Assembly (NCBI GenBank): GCA_910587895.1
Contig: CAJUOE010000021.1
Coordinates: forward strand, 1 to 13,134
Length of the DNA: 13,134 nt
DNA from: an uncultured Lachnospiraceae bacterium
Lineage (GTDB): Bacteria; Bacillota; Clostridia; Lachnospirales; Lachnospiraceae
Direction of reading: 5' to 3'
Shown here: in pieces, positions 1 through 6,446 of the stretch
Position numbering within the stretch: the first letter of the stretch is position 1
How the letters are laid out: each line of letters opens with the position of its first letter
Position numbers and translations under genes: made by a program
The notes under the pieces: generated by a model
Database searches by the model: none
What the model was told of the DNA's origin: nothing
The model's input: the letters and a program-made list of their open reading frames with translations, nothing else

Positions 1-400
1 GCCTCGCAAATCTGCTTTTCCACTAGCTTCTCGTCCAGAATATTAATCCCGACAGACACCTCTAGCCAATTGAGCCAAACAATTCGCCGCTCAGACACAA
101 CCAACCCAAAGTTCTCCAATCTGAACGACAGGCATAGGTCAACCATGTGTACAAACATCATCAGATTAAACATTTGTAAAGCCAGCTCAACCAGATCCTC
201 AGCTCCCAACTTCACGTCAGCATCTAAGATATCCGTCAAGGGAATTATCCTGTCGTCTTCCCCTGAATCGCTAACGACCTCAACCAGCAACTCTCGTTGT
301 GACTCACAGTCCGCCTTCTGTTCAACAAATCTAGGGAAGAACCGGTCAAACCTTTTAGGTTCTTCGGCTAAGCAAAGACGATTTTGGCGATAGATTTCAT
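1..400 (-). pseudogene. Unrecognised protein, 5' part, apparently frameshifted near its start; runs off left edge
   Basis: On the minus strand a frame stays open from about 401 to base 1 (about 133 codons) with protein-like composition: rich in Leu, Val, Glu and Asp, with motifs such as RFDRFFPRF, GEDDRIIPLTDILDAD and WLNWLEVSVG. This frame has no ATG near its beginning and has a stop at 404-402. One reading frame over, an ATG at 400 follows a GAGGTG ribosome-binding site (412-407) and encodes MKSIAKIVFA, then TAG at 370-368. Adding one base near 368-372 would join the two into MKSIAKIVFALAEEPKRF and onward. I therefore read it as one gene with a one-base deletion, or a sequencing error. No classic slippery heptamer is evident. 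I do not recognise the family. It looks soluble, with no clear membrane segment in the visible part. Codon choice (GTT, TTG, GCT, AAG) differs from the neighbouring genes. Coding status is inferred. Confidence 0.45.
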
Positions 401-420
401 ATCATGCACCTCGTTTTCTT

Positions 421-587
421 TCTTAAATAGTTTCAGGTTCGCCGAACGCATTCTACTTTAGCGGAAAACTTTTCGAAAAATCCTCATACATCCGCAAAAA
501 TTTTTATGTTTTTTTAGAAGATTTTTAGAGATTTGCCTGTTATACTATAAATTAAGAAAACAATATTTCAGGAATGGAATTTATTTT
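421..587. promoter_or_regulatory. Intergenic region between the left-edge gene and the response regulator
   Basis: This AT-rich divergent region carries the promoter of the response regulator (described separately) and presumably that of the minus-strand gene. A perfect short inverted repeat, GTTCG-C-CGAAC, lies at 437-447, and a TTTTCGAAAA palindrome lies near 472-480. On the minus strand a TAGAAT -10-like hexamer is present around 454-459, but its -35 is weak. I see no terminator and no small gene here. Confidence 0.4.
511..546 (+). promoter_or_regulatory. Promoter of the two-component operon with an OmpR-type direct repeat
   Basis: A good -10 hexamer, TATACT, lies at 541-546. No TTGACA-like -35 is found at the right distance. 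That place is taken by two adjacent direct copies, TTTTTAGAAGA (511-521) and TTTTTAGAGAT (522-532). They repeat with an 11-base period, ending 8 bases before the -10. OmpR/PhoB-family regulators classically bind tandem half-sites at about 11-bp spacing that replace the -35 element. Because the first gene downstream is such a regulator, positive autoregulation is a reasonable inference. Poly-T runs in AT-rich DNA could mimic this repeat. Confidence 0.5.
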
Positions 588-1274
588 ATGAAGATATTAC
601 TGATTGAAGACGACGTGACGTTATGTGATACCATAAAGACACAGCTCACAAAAGAGGGGCATTTAATTGACGCCTGCCACAGCGGGGAAGAAGGGCTGAT
701 GCTTGCCCTTGCGCCAAATTCCGGCTATGAGCTTGCGATTATTGATCGGATGCTGCCCGTCATCGACGGCCTTGCAATTGTCAGGGCAATACGTGAAAAG
801 CAAATACCGATTCCCGTCATCATCATTACCGGGATGTCGGAACTGGAAGATAAGATTGAAGGCCTGGACAATGGCGCGGACGACTACCTGGTAAAACCTT
901 TTCATGTCCGGGAATTGTCGGCGCGCATCCGCGCCTTAAACAGACGTCCGCCTAAGACGCAGGAGTCCACAGTCCTGAATTTTGGAGACCTGTCCTTAGA
1001 CTGTTCCAGCCAGCAATTAAAATGCGGCAACAAAACCCTTACGCTCACGCCCAAAGAATTCCACCTGCTCTGCGCCTTCCTGAAAAAACCGCAAACGATT
1101 CTTTCACGGGAGCAGCTCTTGCACCAAGCATGGGGTTTTGACGCGGAAATTGAGCCTGGAAACGTGGACAACTACATTTATTTTCTTCGCAAAAGGCTTA
1201 AGGCACTACATTCCAACGCTACCATCCGCTCTGTCTATGGCAGCGGATATCTACTGGAATTTTCGGAGGTCTGA
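588..1274 (+). CDS. OmpR/PhoB-family response regulator
   Basis: The 228-residue protein is a two-domain DNA-binding response regulator of normal length. Receiver domain, about residues 1-118: acidic pocket E7/D8/D9, phosphoacceptor D53 in IIDRMLP, T81 of the IIITG strand, and K103 in LVKPF. A winged-helix trans_reg_C domain spans about 128-226, with the TLTPKEFHLL entry helix, the recognition region around NVDNYIYFLRKRL and the hairpin wing YGSGYLLEF. It should be phosphorylated by the kinase encoded immediately downstream and bind tandem direct repeats at target promoters. The ATG at 588 is preceded by AGGAATGGA (570-578). The stop at 1272-1274 is one base before the kinase ATG, so the two are cotranscribed and probably translationally coupled. 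The family is clear; which named system it belongs to cannot be told from sequence. Confidence 0.96.
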   Translation: MKILLIEDDVTLCDTIKTQLTKEGHLIDACHSGEEGLMLALAPNSGYELAIIDRMLPVIDGLAIVRAIREKQIPIPVIIITGMSELEDKIEGLDNGADDYLVKPFHVRELSARIRALNRRPPKTQESTVLNFGDLSLDCSSQQLKCGNKTLTLTPKEFHLLCAFLKKPQTILSREQLLHQAWGFDAEIEPGNVDNYIYFLRKRLKALHSNATIRSVYGSGYLLEFSEV

Positions 1275-1275
1275 C

Positions 1276-2586
1276 ATGATACAAAATCTGCGCAAAAAAT
1301 TGTTTTTCTTGTTCATAGGTTCTATCATGCTATTATTTACAGCCGTCCTGGCTTTGATAATCCATAACAACCTCTACTCTTTACGCAAAGTAGAAGAGAG
1401 CAAATTCCAGCGCACCGCTTCCAATCTCCTGTCCGATTTGGACAGCTATGGGGATCCATATTCCATTTTCTCCTTATATGAACGTGATGAGCCCCTGATC
1501 TGCGATTACTTCGATTCATCCGGGCATACCATATACCAGACAGACGCCCGGAACTTACCCACGATTTCCGATATCATAGCATCCTTTGAAACAGAGCTGA
1601 AAAAAGAAGAATCCATACCATACGGCGTCCAGCCGGCGCACACGCAAAGCGGGATTTTCTATTTTTCGCATGAGGACATTCCTTATTGGGGTGTTTGCGG
1701 CAAACTGACAGATTCCCGGGGAGAAATGAATACCTTATACCTCATCAAGCGCAATCAGAAATTTACGGAACTGTTGAAAGAAGAGCTGAAATCTTACGCT
1801 CTCATCTGGCTTATGGTTCTGGCTGCCGTCGCCATGATCGGCAGGTTTCTCATTGCCAGGGCTGTGCGCCCCACAGAAACTGCAATTTTGAGCCAGAAAT
1901 GCTTTACCGCCTCGGCGTCCCACGAGCTGAAAGCCCCGCTTGCCGTGATCCTCACAAATGCGGAGGCAGTGGCAAACGACCCTTCCCTGCCCGCCCACCT
2001 GCGCAAACATACAGCCGCCATAGATGCGGAATGCCTGCGGATGTCCGGTCTGGTACAGGATTTATTGCTTCTGTCCTCGATAGACGGCGGCGTCTGGGAA
2101 CTCAACAAATCACCGATTGATTTATACACTTTAATCGTGTCTGTATATGAAAAATTTGAACCTCTGTGCAAGAAAAATCATATGAAACTGAATATTGATT
2201 TCAGAGATGACCATTATCTGGAATTTATCGCCGACAAAAACCGCCTGGAACAGATTTTGGGCATTTTCCTTGACAATGCCATCCACTATGGTAATCCAGA
2301 TACTGCAATCAGCCTCATCATCCATATGGAACACAAAGAAACTGCCTTTACAGGAGCAGCCTGGATGGTCTTTACCATCCAGGATCACGGTCCCGGCATC
2401 AGGGAGGAAGACAAGCCTTTTATATACGACCGGTTTTACCAGGCAGACAAATCACGAACCCATACGCAACGCTATGGTTTGGGATTAAGCATTGCATATG
2501 AGCTCGTGGCTATGCATAAAGGAACTATTGAATTGTCGGACACACCGGGGGGCGGCTGCACGTTCCAGGTACGTTTCCCCCTTTGA
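1276..2586 (+). CDS. Membrane sensor histidine kinase
   Basis: This 436-residue partner of the upstream regulator starts at ATG 1276, six bases after GGAGG (1265-1269). A longer in-frame start at 1138 lies inside the regulator gene and has no support. Layout: membrane segment 1 at about 9-31; an extracytoplasmic sensor region of about 140 residues (about 33-172); membrane segment 2 at about 175-195; then a short linker with no well-formed HAMP domain. The dimerisation/phosphoacceptor H-box is SASHELKAPL with His216. The ATP-binding domain shows the N-box FLDNAIHYG (Asn334), the G1 box DHGPGI (370-375), an F-box-like YDRFYQ, and the G2 box YGLGLSIA (400-407). All catalytic motifs look intact. 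The signal is unknown, since the sensor region matches nothing I recognise. The gene ends 22 bases from the convergent tex stop with no obvious terminator hairpin between. Confidence 0.95.
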   Translation: MIQNLRKKLFFLFIGSIMLLFTAVLALIIHNNLYSLRKVEESKFQRTASNLLSDLDSYGDPYSIFSLYERDEPLICDYFDSSGHTIYQTDARNLPTISDIIASFETELKKEESIPYGVQPAHTQSGIFYFSHEDIPYWGVCGKLTDSRGEMNTLYLIKRNQKFTELLKEELKSYALIWLMVLAAVAMIGRFLIARAVRPTETAILSQKCFTASASHELKAPLAVILTNAEAVANDPSLPAHLRKHTAAIDAECLRMSGLVQDLLLLSSIDGGVWELNKSPIDLYTLIVSVYEKFEPLCKKNHMKLNIDFRDDHYLEFIADKNRLEQILGIFLDNAIHYGNPDTAISLIIHMEHKETAFTGAAWMVFTIQDHGPGIREEDKPFIYDRFYQADKSRTHTQRYGLGLSIAYELVAMHKGTIELSDTPGGGCTFQVRFPL

Positions 2587-2608
2587 GCAGGAGCGACCGC
2601 TGGATGTG

Positions 2609-4750
2609 TTACAGTTTCATCGTCAACTGAATCCGTTTCTTCTTCAGATCCACATTCATCACCTTGACCTCTACGATATCTCCCACGCTGACTGCCTCCA
2701 ATGGATGCTTGATGTAGCGTTCGGTCATCTGGGAAATATGCACCAGCCCGTCCTGATGGACGCCGATGTCAACAAATGCGCCAAAATCAATGACGTTGCG
2801 CACCGTGCCCTTCAAGATCATGCCCGGCGTTAAGTCTTTCATCTCCAGCACGTCGGTGCGGAGGATGGGTTTTGGCATCTCATCCCTGGGGTCGCGCGCC
2901 GGTTTCTCCAGCTCCTTGACAATATCCTGCAATGTCAATTCGCCGATTTCCAGCTCTGCGGCAAGTTTCTTATAGTCCGTAACCTTCTTTGAGATGCCGG
3001 CAAGTTTCCCTCCGCGGATATCTTCGGGGACAAATCCCAGTTTCTCCAGTAATTTCTTCGCCGCATCATAGCTTTCCGGATGGACGCTTGTGCCGTCCAG
3101 CGGATTTTTGCCTTCGCTGATACGCATAAAGCCCGCGCATTGCTCATATGCCTTCGGTCCCAGTTTTGCCACTTTAAGGAGCTGGGAACGCGTCAGGAAC
3201 CTGCCATTCTCCTCACGGAATGCCACTATATTTTTGGCAATCGCCTTGCTGATTCCCGATATGTACTCAAGCAGGGATGCCGATGCCGTATTCAAATCCA
3301 CGCCAACCTTATTCACGCAGTCTTCCACCACGCCGTTCAACGCACCGCTCAGTTTCTTCTGGTTCATATCATGCTGATACTGTCCCACGCCGATGGACTT
3401 GGGATCAATCTTGACAAGCTCCGCCAGGGGATCCTGCAGCCTTCTGGCAATCGAGGCCGCGCTTCTCTGCCCCACGTCAAAATTCGGAAACTCCTCGGTC
3501 GCAAGCTTGCTCGCCGAATAGACGGACGCCCCCGCCTCATTTACAATCACATACTGCACAGGTTTTGGTATTTCCTTTAACAAATCAACAATGATCATTT
3601 CCGATTCGCGGGACGCTGTTCCGTTCCCCACGGAAATCAGAGAAATGTCATACTTCTCAATCAGTTTCTTTAAGACAGCCTTGGACTGCTCTACCTTGTT
3701 CTGGGGCGCGGTCGGATAGATGACGGTCGTGTCCAGCACCTTGCCGGTGGAATCCACGACGGCAAGCTTGCACCCGGTACGAAACGCGGGATCCCAGCCA
3801 AGCACCACCTTCCCGGCAATCGGCGGCTGCATCAGCAGCTGCTCTAAGTTCTTGCCAAATACCCGGATGGCTCCATCCTCGGCGCGCTCTGTCAGCTCGC
3901 TGCGGATTTCACGCTCTATCGCAGGGGCAATCAGGCGCTTATAGCTGTCCTCGACCACCGCACGCAATGTTTCCGTGGTATGCGGATTCTCCCTCACAAT
4001 CGTTTTCTTCGCCAGATACTGCAAAATCTGCTCCGTCGGAGCCTCGATTTTCACGGTGAGGATTTTCTCAGCCTCTCCACGGTTTAACGCCAGAATCCGA
4101 TGTCCGGCAAGCTTTGCCAGTCCATCCTCAAAATCATAATACATCTCGTATACGGATTCTGCCTCCGCGTCTTTTGCCACGGATACGATCTTTCCGGTAC
4201 GCATCGTAAGCTCACGGATATATTTGCGGTAATCCGCCTCGTCTGAAATTCCCTCCGCCAGGATATCCATCGCTCCTGCAATGGCTTCCTGTACCGTATT
4301 TACCTCCTTTTCCGCGTCCAGAAACACTTCCGCCTCCACTTCCAGCGGCTTGTTTGTCATCTGGAGCAGGATGATATTCGCCAGGGGCTCCAATCCCTTC
4401 TCTTTGGCAATGGTTGCACGCGTACGCCGTTTCGGGCGGTAGGGACGGTAGAGGTCCTCCACGGCCACCAGCGTCTCCGCTTCCAGTATCTGTTTCCTGA
4501 GTTCTTCGGTCAGTTTCCCCTGCTCCTCAATCGAAGACAATACCTGTTCCTTCTTCTCCTCAAGATTTCTAAGATACGTCAGCCGTTCAAACAAATTACG
4601 CAAAACCTCATCGTTGAGGGCGCCGGTCGCCTCTTTCCGGTAACGGGAAATAAAGGGAATCGTATTCCCCTCGTCAATCAGTTTCACTGCGGCCTCGGCC
4701 TGCTGTGCTTTTATGTTCAGCTCTTCTGCTAATTTCGCAATAATATCCAT
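2609..4750 (-). CDS. tex: Tex-family RNA-binding transcription accessory protein
   Basis: The 713-residue protein matches Tex (YhgF) along its whole length. An N-terminal helical region includes the signature GNTIPFISRYRKEATGAL (residues 28-45) and EDLYRPYRPKRRTRA (98-112). A YqgF/RNase H-like domain starts around VLGWDPAFRTGCKLAVVD (316-333). Helix-hairpin-helix motifs cover about 482-560 (VDLNTASASLL, LLKVAKLGPKAYEQC). A C-terminal S1 RNA-binding domain covers about 640-713 (GMILKGTVRNVIDFGAFVDIG). Tex proteins bind nucleic acid and are linked to transcription and RNA handling; the exact role here is not visible. The start is ATG 4750. Its ribosome-binding site (GGACAGG) lies inside the last codons of the glycosyltransferase gene, which stops 2 bases upstream, so the two are cotranscribed. 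Length and domain order are normal. Confidence 0.96.
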   Translation of the reverse strand: MDIIAKLAEELNIKAQQAEAAVKLIDEGNTIPFISRYRKEATGALNDEVLRNLFERLTYLRNLEEKKEQVLSSIEEQGKLTEELRKQILEAETLVAVEDLYRPYRPKRRTRATIAKEKGLEPLANIILLQMTNKPLEVEAEVFLDAEKEVNTVQEAIAGAMDILAEGISDEADYRKYIRELTMRTGKIVSVAKDAEAESVYEMYYDFEDGLAKLAGHRILALNRGEAEKILTVKIEAPTEQILQYLAKKTIVRENPHTTETLRAVVEDSYKRLIAPAIEREIRSELTERAEDGAIRVFGKNLEQLLMQPPIAGKVVLGWDPAFRTGCKLAVVDSTGKVLDTTVIYPTAPQNKVEQSKAVLKKLIEKYDISLISVGNGTASRESEMIIVDLLKEIPKPVQYVIVNEAGASVYSASKLATEEFPNFDVGQRSAASIARRLQDPLAELVKIDPKSIGVGQYQHDMNQKKLSGALNGVVEDCVNKVGVDLNTASASLLEYISGISKAIAKNIVAFREENGRFLTRSQLLKVAKLGPKAYEQCAGFMRISEGKNPLDGTSVHPESYDAAKKLLEKLGFVPEDIRGGKLAGISKKVTDYKKLAAELEIGELTLQDIVKELEKPARDPRDEMPKPILRTDVLEMKDLTPGMILKGTVRNVIDFGAFVDIGVHQDGLVHISQMTERYIKHPLEAVSVGDIVEVKVMNVDLKKKRIQLTMKL

Positions 4751-4752
4751 TT

Positions 4753-5697
4753 TTATACCTGTCCTTCTTCTTTCTTATCCTTTTTATCATTCAATTTCTC
4801 ACTTACGATAAACCTCGGACGATTCTTAATCTCGTCATATATTTTGGCAAGATAATACCCGATAATTCCCAGGCTTATCATAGTAATGCTCCCAATCAGC
4901 AATTGCAGGATGATAACCGTCGTAAATCCACCCAGAGCCTTTCCCAGGATATATTTTATCAGCGTCTGCAGCCCCAGGAAAAAGGTAAACACAAAAAAGA
5001 TACAGCCGATAATGGTTACAACCTGCATGGGCGCTGCGGAAAATGACGTTACATTGTTTATCGCATATTTAATCAGAGAAAACAGGGACCATTTTGACTC
5101 CCCATACTCCCGCTCCCTCACATCAAATTCTACCTGCGTGGATTTGAACCCTACCCAGGAAGACAATGCCCTAAAAAAGACTTTCCGCTCCGGCATCGCA
5201 TTCAGCTCGTCAATCGCTTTACGGTCAAGCAGCTTGAAATCCGACGCCCGCGCCATATCAATCCCAGTAGCCTTCGACATCAGGGAATAAAAACGTTTCG
5301 CCGCAAGCTTATGAAAGAACGATTCCTTTCCCCGGCTTGCCTTGACGCCTTCCACCACTTCATAGCCCTGCTCCCAGAGCCTGTACATCTTTACAATCAC
5401 TTCCGGAGGGTGCTGCAGGTCGCAGTCTATAATCACGGCGCAATCCCCGTCTGCTGCTTCCAGTCCTGCGAACATAGCCGCCTCTTTTCCAAAATTACGT
5501 GAGAAACACACCGCCCTTGTACTGGCATTGTGCTCACATATCTGATTCAGCCTGTCCCATGTATCATCCGAAGACCCGTCGTTTACAAATATTATTTCGT
5601 GTTCAATCTTTTCCTGATTCAGCAGGTTCCCTATGACTTCGTTCGTCTTGCCAACCTGTCCGCCCTCGTTGTAAGCGGGTATAATAACTGATAACAT
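4753..5697 (-). CDS. GtrB/DPM1-like membrane glycosyltransferase, family 2
   Basis: The 314-residue protein starts MLSVIIPAYNEGG at ATG 5697, seven bases after a GGAGGG site (5710-5705). A frame extension to 5814 runs through the promoter and is rejected. The GT-A catalytic domain covers about 1-215: VNDGSSDDTW with Asp40 for nucleotide-sugar binding, and a DCDLQHPPE metal/substrate loop (Asp91, Asp93). The family-typical stretch with ASDFKLLDR and REYGESKWSL ends at about 208. Two membrane helices follow (about 223-245 and 258-285), then YYLAKIYDEIKNRPRF at the inner face and a lysine-rich tail. Relatives transfer a sugar from a nucleotide donor to a polyprenyl phosphate at the cytoplasmic membrane, supplying envelope glycosylation. 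No GtrA-like flippase or acceptor transferase is present here, so the end product is unknown. Sugar specificity cannot be read. Confidence 0.92.
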   Translation of the reverse strand: MLSVIIPAYNEGGQVGKTNEVIGNLLNQEKIEHEIIFVNDGSSDDTWDRLNQICEHNASTRAVCFSRNFGKEAAMFAGLEAADGDCAVIIDCDLQHPPEVIVKMYRLWEQGYEVVEGVKASRGKESFFHKLAAKRFYSLMSKATGIDMARASDFKLLDRKAIDELNAMPERKVFFRALSSWVGFKSTQVEFDVREREYGESKWSLFSLIKYAINNVTSFSAAPMQVVTIIGCIFFVFTFFLGLQTLIKYILGKALGGFTTVIILQLLIGSITMISLGIIGYYLAKIYDEIKNRPRFIVSEKLNDKKDKKEEGQV

Positions 5698-5733
5698 CTG
5701 TTTTCCCTCCAAAGACACTCTTCCACAATAAAC

Positions 5734-5773
5734 AAAACTAATTATAACAGAAAATGAAATTGAAGGGAAGACA
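5734..5773 (-). promoter_or_regulatory. Probable promoter of the glycosyltransferase-tex operon
   Basis: On the minus strand a perfect TATAAT lies at 5746-5741, about 45 bases before the glycosyltransferase start. The -35 at 17-base spacing is poor (TTCCCT); a TTGTCT lies further up at 22 bases. The start site would fall near 5734. It is divergent from the plus-strand promoter at 5796-5824. Confidence 0.45.
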
Positions 5774-5795
5774 AAAGACATTCCCAAAAATAAAA

Positions 5796-5824
5796 TTGTA
5801 TTTTTCTTCCGCAAATGCTACAAT
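5796..5824 (+). promoter_or_regulatory. Promoter of the DUF4190-like gene
   Basis: TTGTAT (5796-5801) and TACAAT (5819-5824) are separated by exactly 17 bases. Transcription would begin near 5831, which is the base of hairpin 1 of repeat copy A, so the mRNA would start at or within that hairpin. Confidence 0.6.
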
Positions 5825-5825
5825 G

Positions 5826-5908
5826 AGGAGGAAGGCAAATGCGAAGCATTTTTGGAATGCCTTCCGACGACTTGGCAGGTGACGCAATGCGGCGCGTGCC
5901 GTTACCTT
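5826..5908 (+). repeat. 83-base structured repeat, copy A (5' leader of the DUF4190-like gene)
   Basis: This element matches copy B (6361-6443) at 75 of 83 positions by hand count, with no gaps and in the same orientation. Hairpin 1 is an 8-bp outer stem GGAAGGCA (5830-5837) with TGCCTTCC (5858-5865), enclosing AATGC-GAA-GCATT. Hairpin 2 is GGCA (5874-5877) with TGCC (5897-5900), an inner CGC/GCG pair (5883-5885 with 5894-5896) and a bulge between. All eight differences from copy B fall outside these stems. The conserved tail GTTACCTT ends just before the AAGGAGG site of the downstream gene. It could be a leader RNA element or a dispersed intergenic repeat. Confidence 0.85.
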
Positions 5909-5924
5909 GAAGGAGGATTTTCAT

Positions 5925-6314
5925 ATGGAATACAATCAATACAATGCACCCAACACCTCATACATAGAAAAACGCTCCCAGAGCATGGCGATTGCCTCCC
6001 TGGCCCTTGCAATCGCAGGAATGGTACTGGGCTGCTGCGTCTACCCGGCAATAATTTTCGGCTCACTGGCAATCATCCTCGCGCTGCTCTCACGCGGCGG
6101 CGAGATGAAAACGAACAGCTATGCCAAAGCAGGACTGATTCTTGGCATTATCGCCATCGTTTTTGGAATCCTGTTCCTGGTTTACTCGCTTGTGGTTGTC
6201 TGCATCGAATTTGGCGGGTTTGAGGGATATATGAACTACATTGAAGATTTGATGGAAGAAATCGGCTATCCTGCCTCAGATTCCTATAACTGGTATCAGA
6301 ACATGAATCTGTAA
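5925..6314 (+). CDS. Small DUF4190-like membrane protein
   Basis: The 129-residue protein has a short polar, Asn/Tyr-rich N-terminus. Two hydrophobic segments follow, at about 21-55 and 67-97, joined by a short hydrophilic loop (SRGGEMKTNSYAKAG). The pattern SQSMAIASLALAIAG ... GSLAIILALLSR ... YAKAGLILGIIAIV is typical of DUF4190 proteins, whose function is not known. A 30-residue tail is acidic and aromatic (YIEDLMEEIGYP ... YNWYQNM). The start is ATG 5925, eight bases after AAGGAGG (5910-5916). An upstream in-frame TTG at 5907 precedes that site and is unlikely. It is a single-gene transcript: promoter 5796-5824, structured leader (repeat copy A), terminator 6325-6360. The neighbours on both sides are on the other strand. 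Confidence 0.85.
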   Translation: MEYNQYNAPNTSYIEKRSQSMAIASLALAIAGMVLGCCVYPAIIFGSLAIILALLSRGGEMKTNSYAKAGLILGIIAIVFGILFLVYSLVVVCIEFGGFEGYMNYIEDLMEEIGYPASDSYNWYQNMNL

Positions 6315-6324
6315 ACAAAATTTT

Positions 6325-6360
6325 AAACCGTCTTGGAAATCCAATTCCAAGACGGTTTTT
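6325..6360 (+). terminator. Rho-independent terminator of the DUF4190-like gene
   Basis: A perfect 14-bp stem, AAACCGTCTTGGAA (6325-6338) with TTCCAAGACGGTTT (6345-6358), closes a 6-base loop and runs into TTTTT ending at 6360. It lies 10 bases after the stop codon. On the minus strand the same hairpin has only TTTAAAATTTT after it, so it may also weakly terminate the DUF975 transcript. Confidence 0.93.
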
Positions 6361-6443
6361 AGGAGGAAGGCAAATGCGAAGCATTTCTGGCATGCCTTCC
6401 TCCGACTTGGCAGGGGGCGCAGTGCGACGCGTGCCGTTACCTT
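6361..6443 (+). repeat. 83-base structured repeat, copy B
   Basis: This second copy of the 5826-5908 element begins directly after the T-run of the terminator and ends 3 bases before the DUF975 stop codon. The outer stem of hairpin 1 is longer here: GGAGGAAGGCA (6362-6372) pairs with TGCCTTCCTCC (6393-6403) over 11 bp. The inner stem and the GAA loop are identical to copy A. No gene follows it on the plus strand, so it cannot be a leader for a downstream gene. If transcribed from the minus strand it would form the 3' end of the DUF975 mRNA. Confidence 0.85.
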
Positions 6444-6446
6444 AAT

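Noticed and set aside
360..375. Programmed -1 frameshifting signal in the left-edge gene
   Set aside because: No X-XXY-YYZ slippery heptamer is present at the frame junction, so a one-base deletion is the simpler reading.
70..393. 107-codon plus-strand frame at the left edge
   Set aside because: It is Ser/Thr/Arg-rich without a ribosome-binding site. The opposite-strand frame over the same bases looks far more protein-like and has a start region with a ribosome-binding site.
1138..1275. N-terminal extension of the histidine kinase frame into the response regulator gene
   Set aside because: GGAGG at 1265-1269 sits six bases before ATG 1276, which begins a normal kinase N-terminus followed directly by the first membrane helix. 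The extension overlaps the well-supported regulator.
2587..2608. Bidirectional terminator between the kinase and tex
   Set aside because: Only 22 bases separate the stops, and no stem with a T-run is visible.
3080..3580. Plus-strand frame inside tex
   Set aside because: It is antisense to the conserved HhH region of tex and is a shadow frame.
5698..5814. Upstream extension of the glycosyltransferase frame
   Set aside because: It spans the likely promoter and ribosome-binding site, and the family begins at MLSVIIPAYNE.
5826..6443. CRISPR-like or transposon reading of the paired 83-base repeat
   Set aside because: There are only two copies with a whole gene between them in direct orientation, and no transposase, terminal inverted repeats or cas genes.
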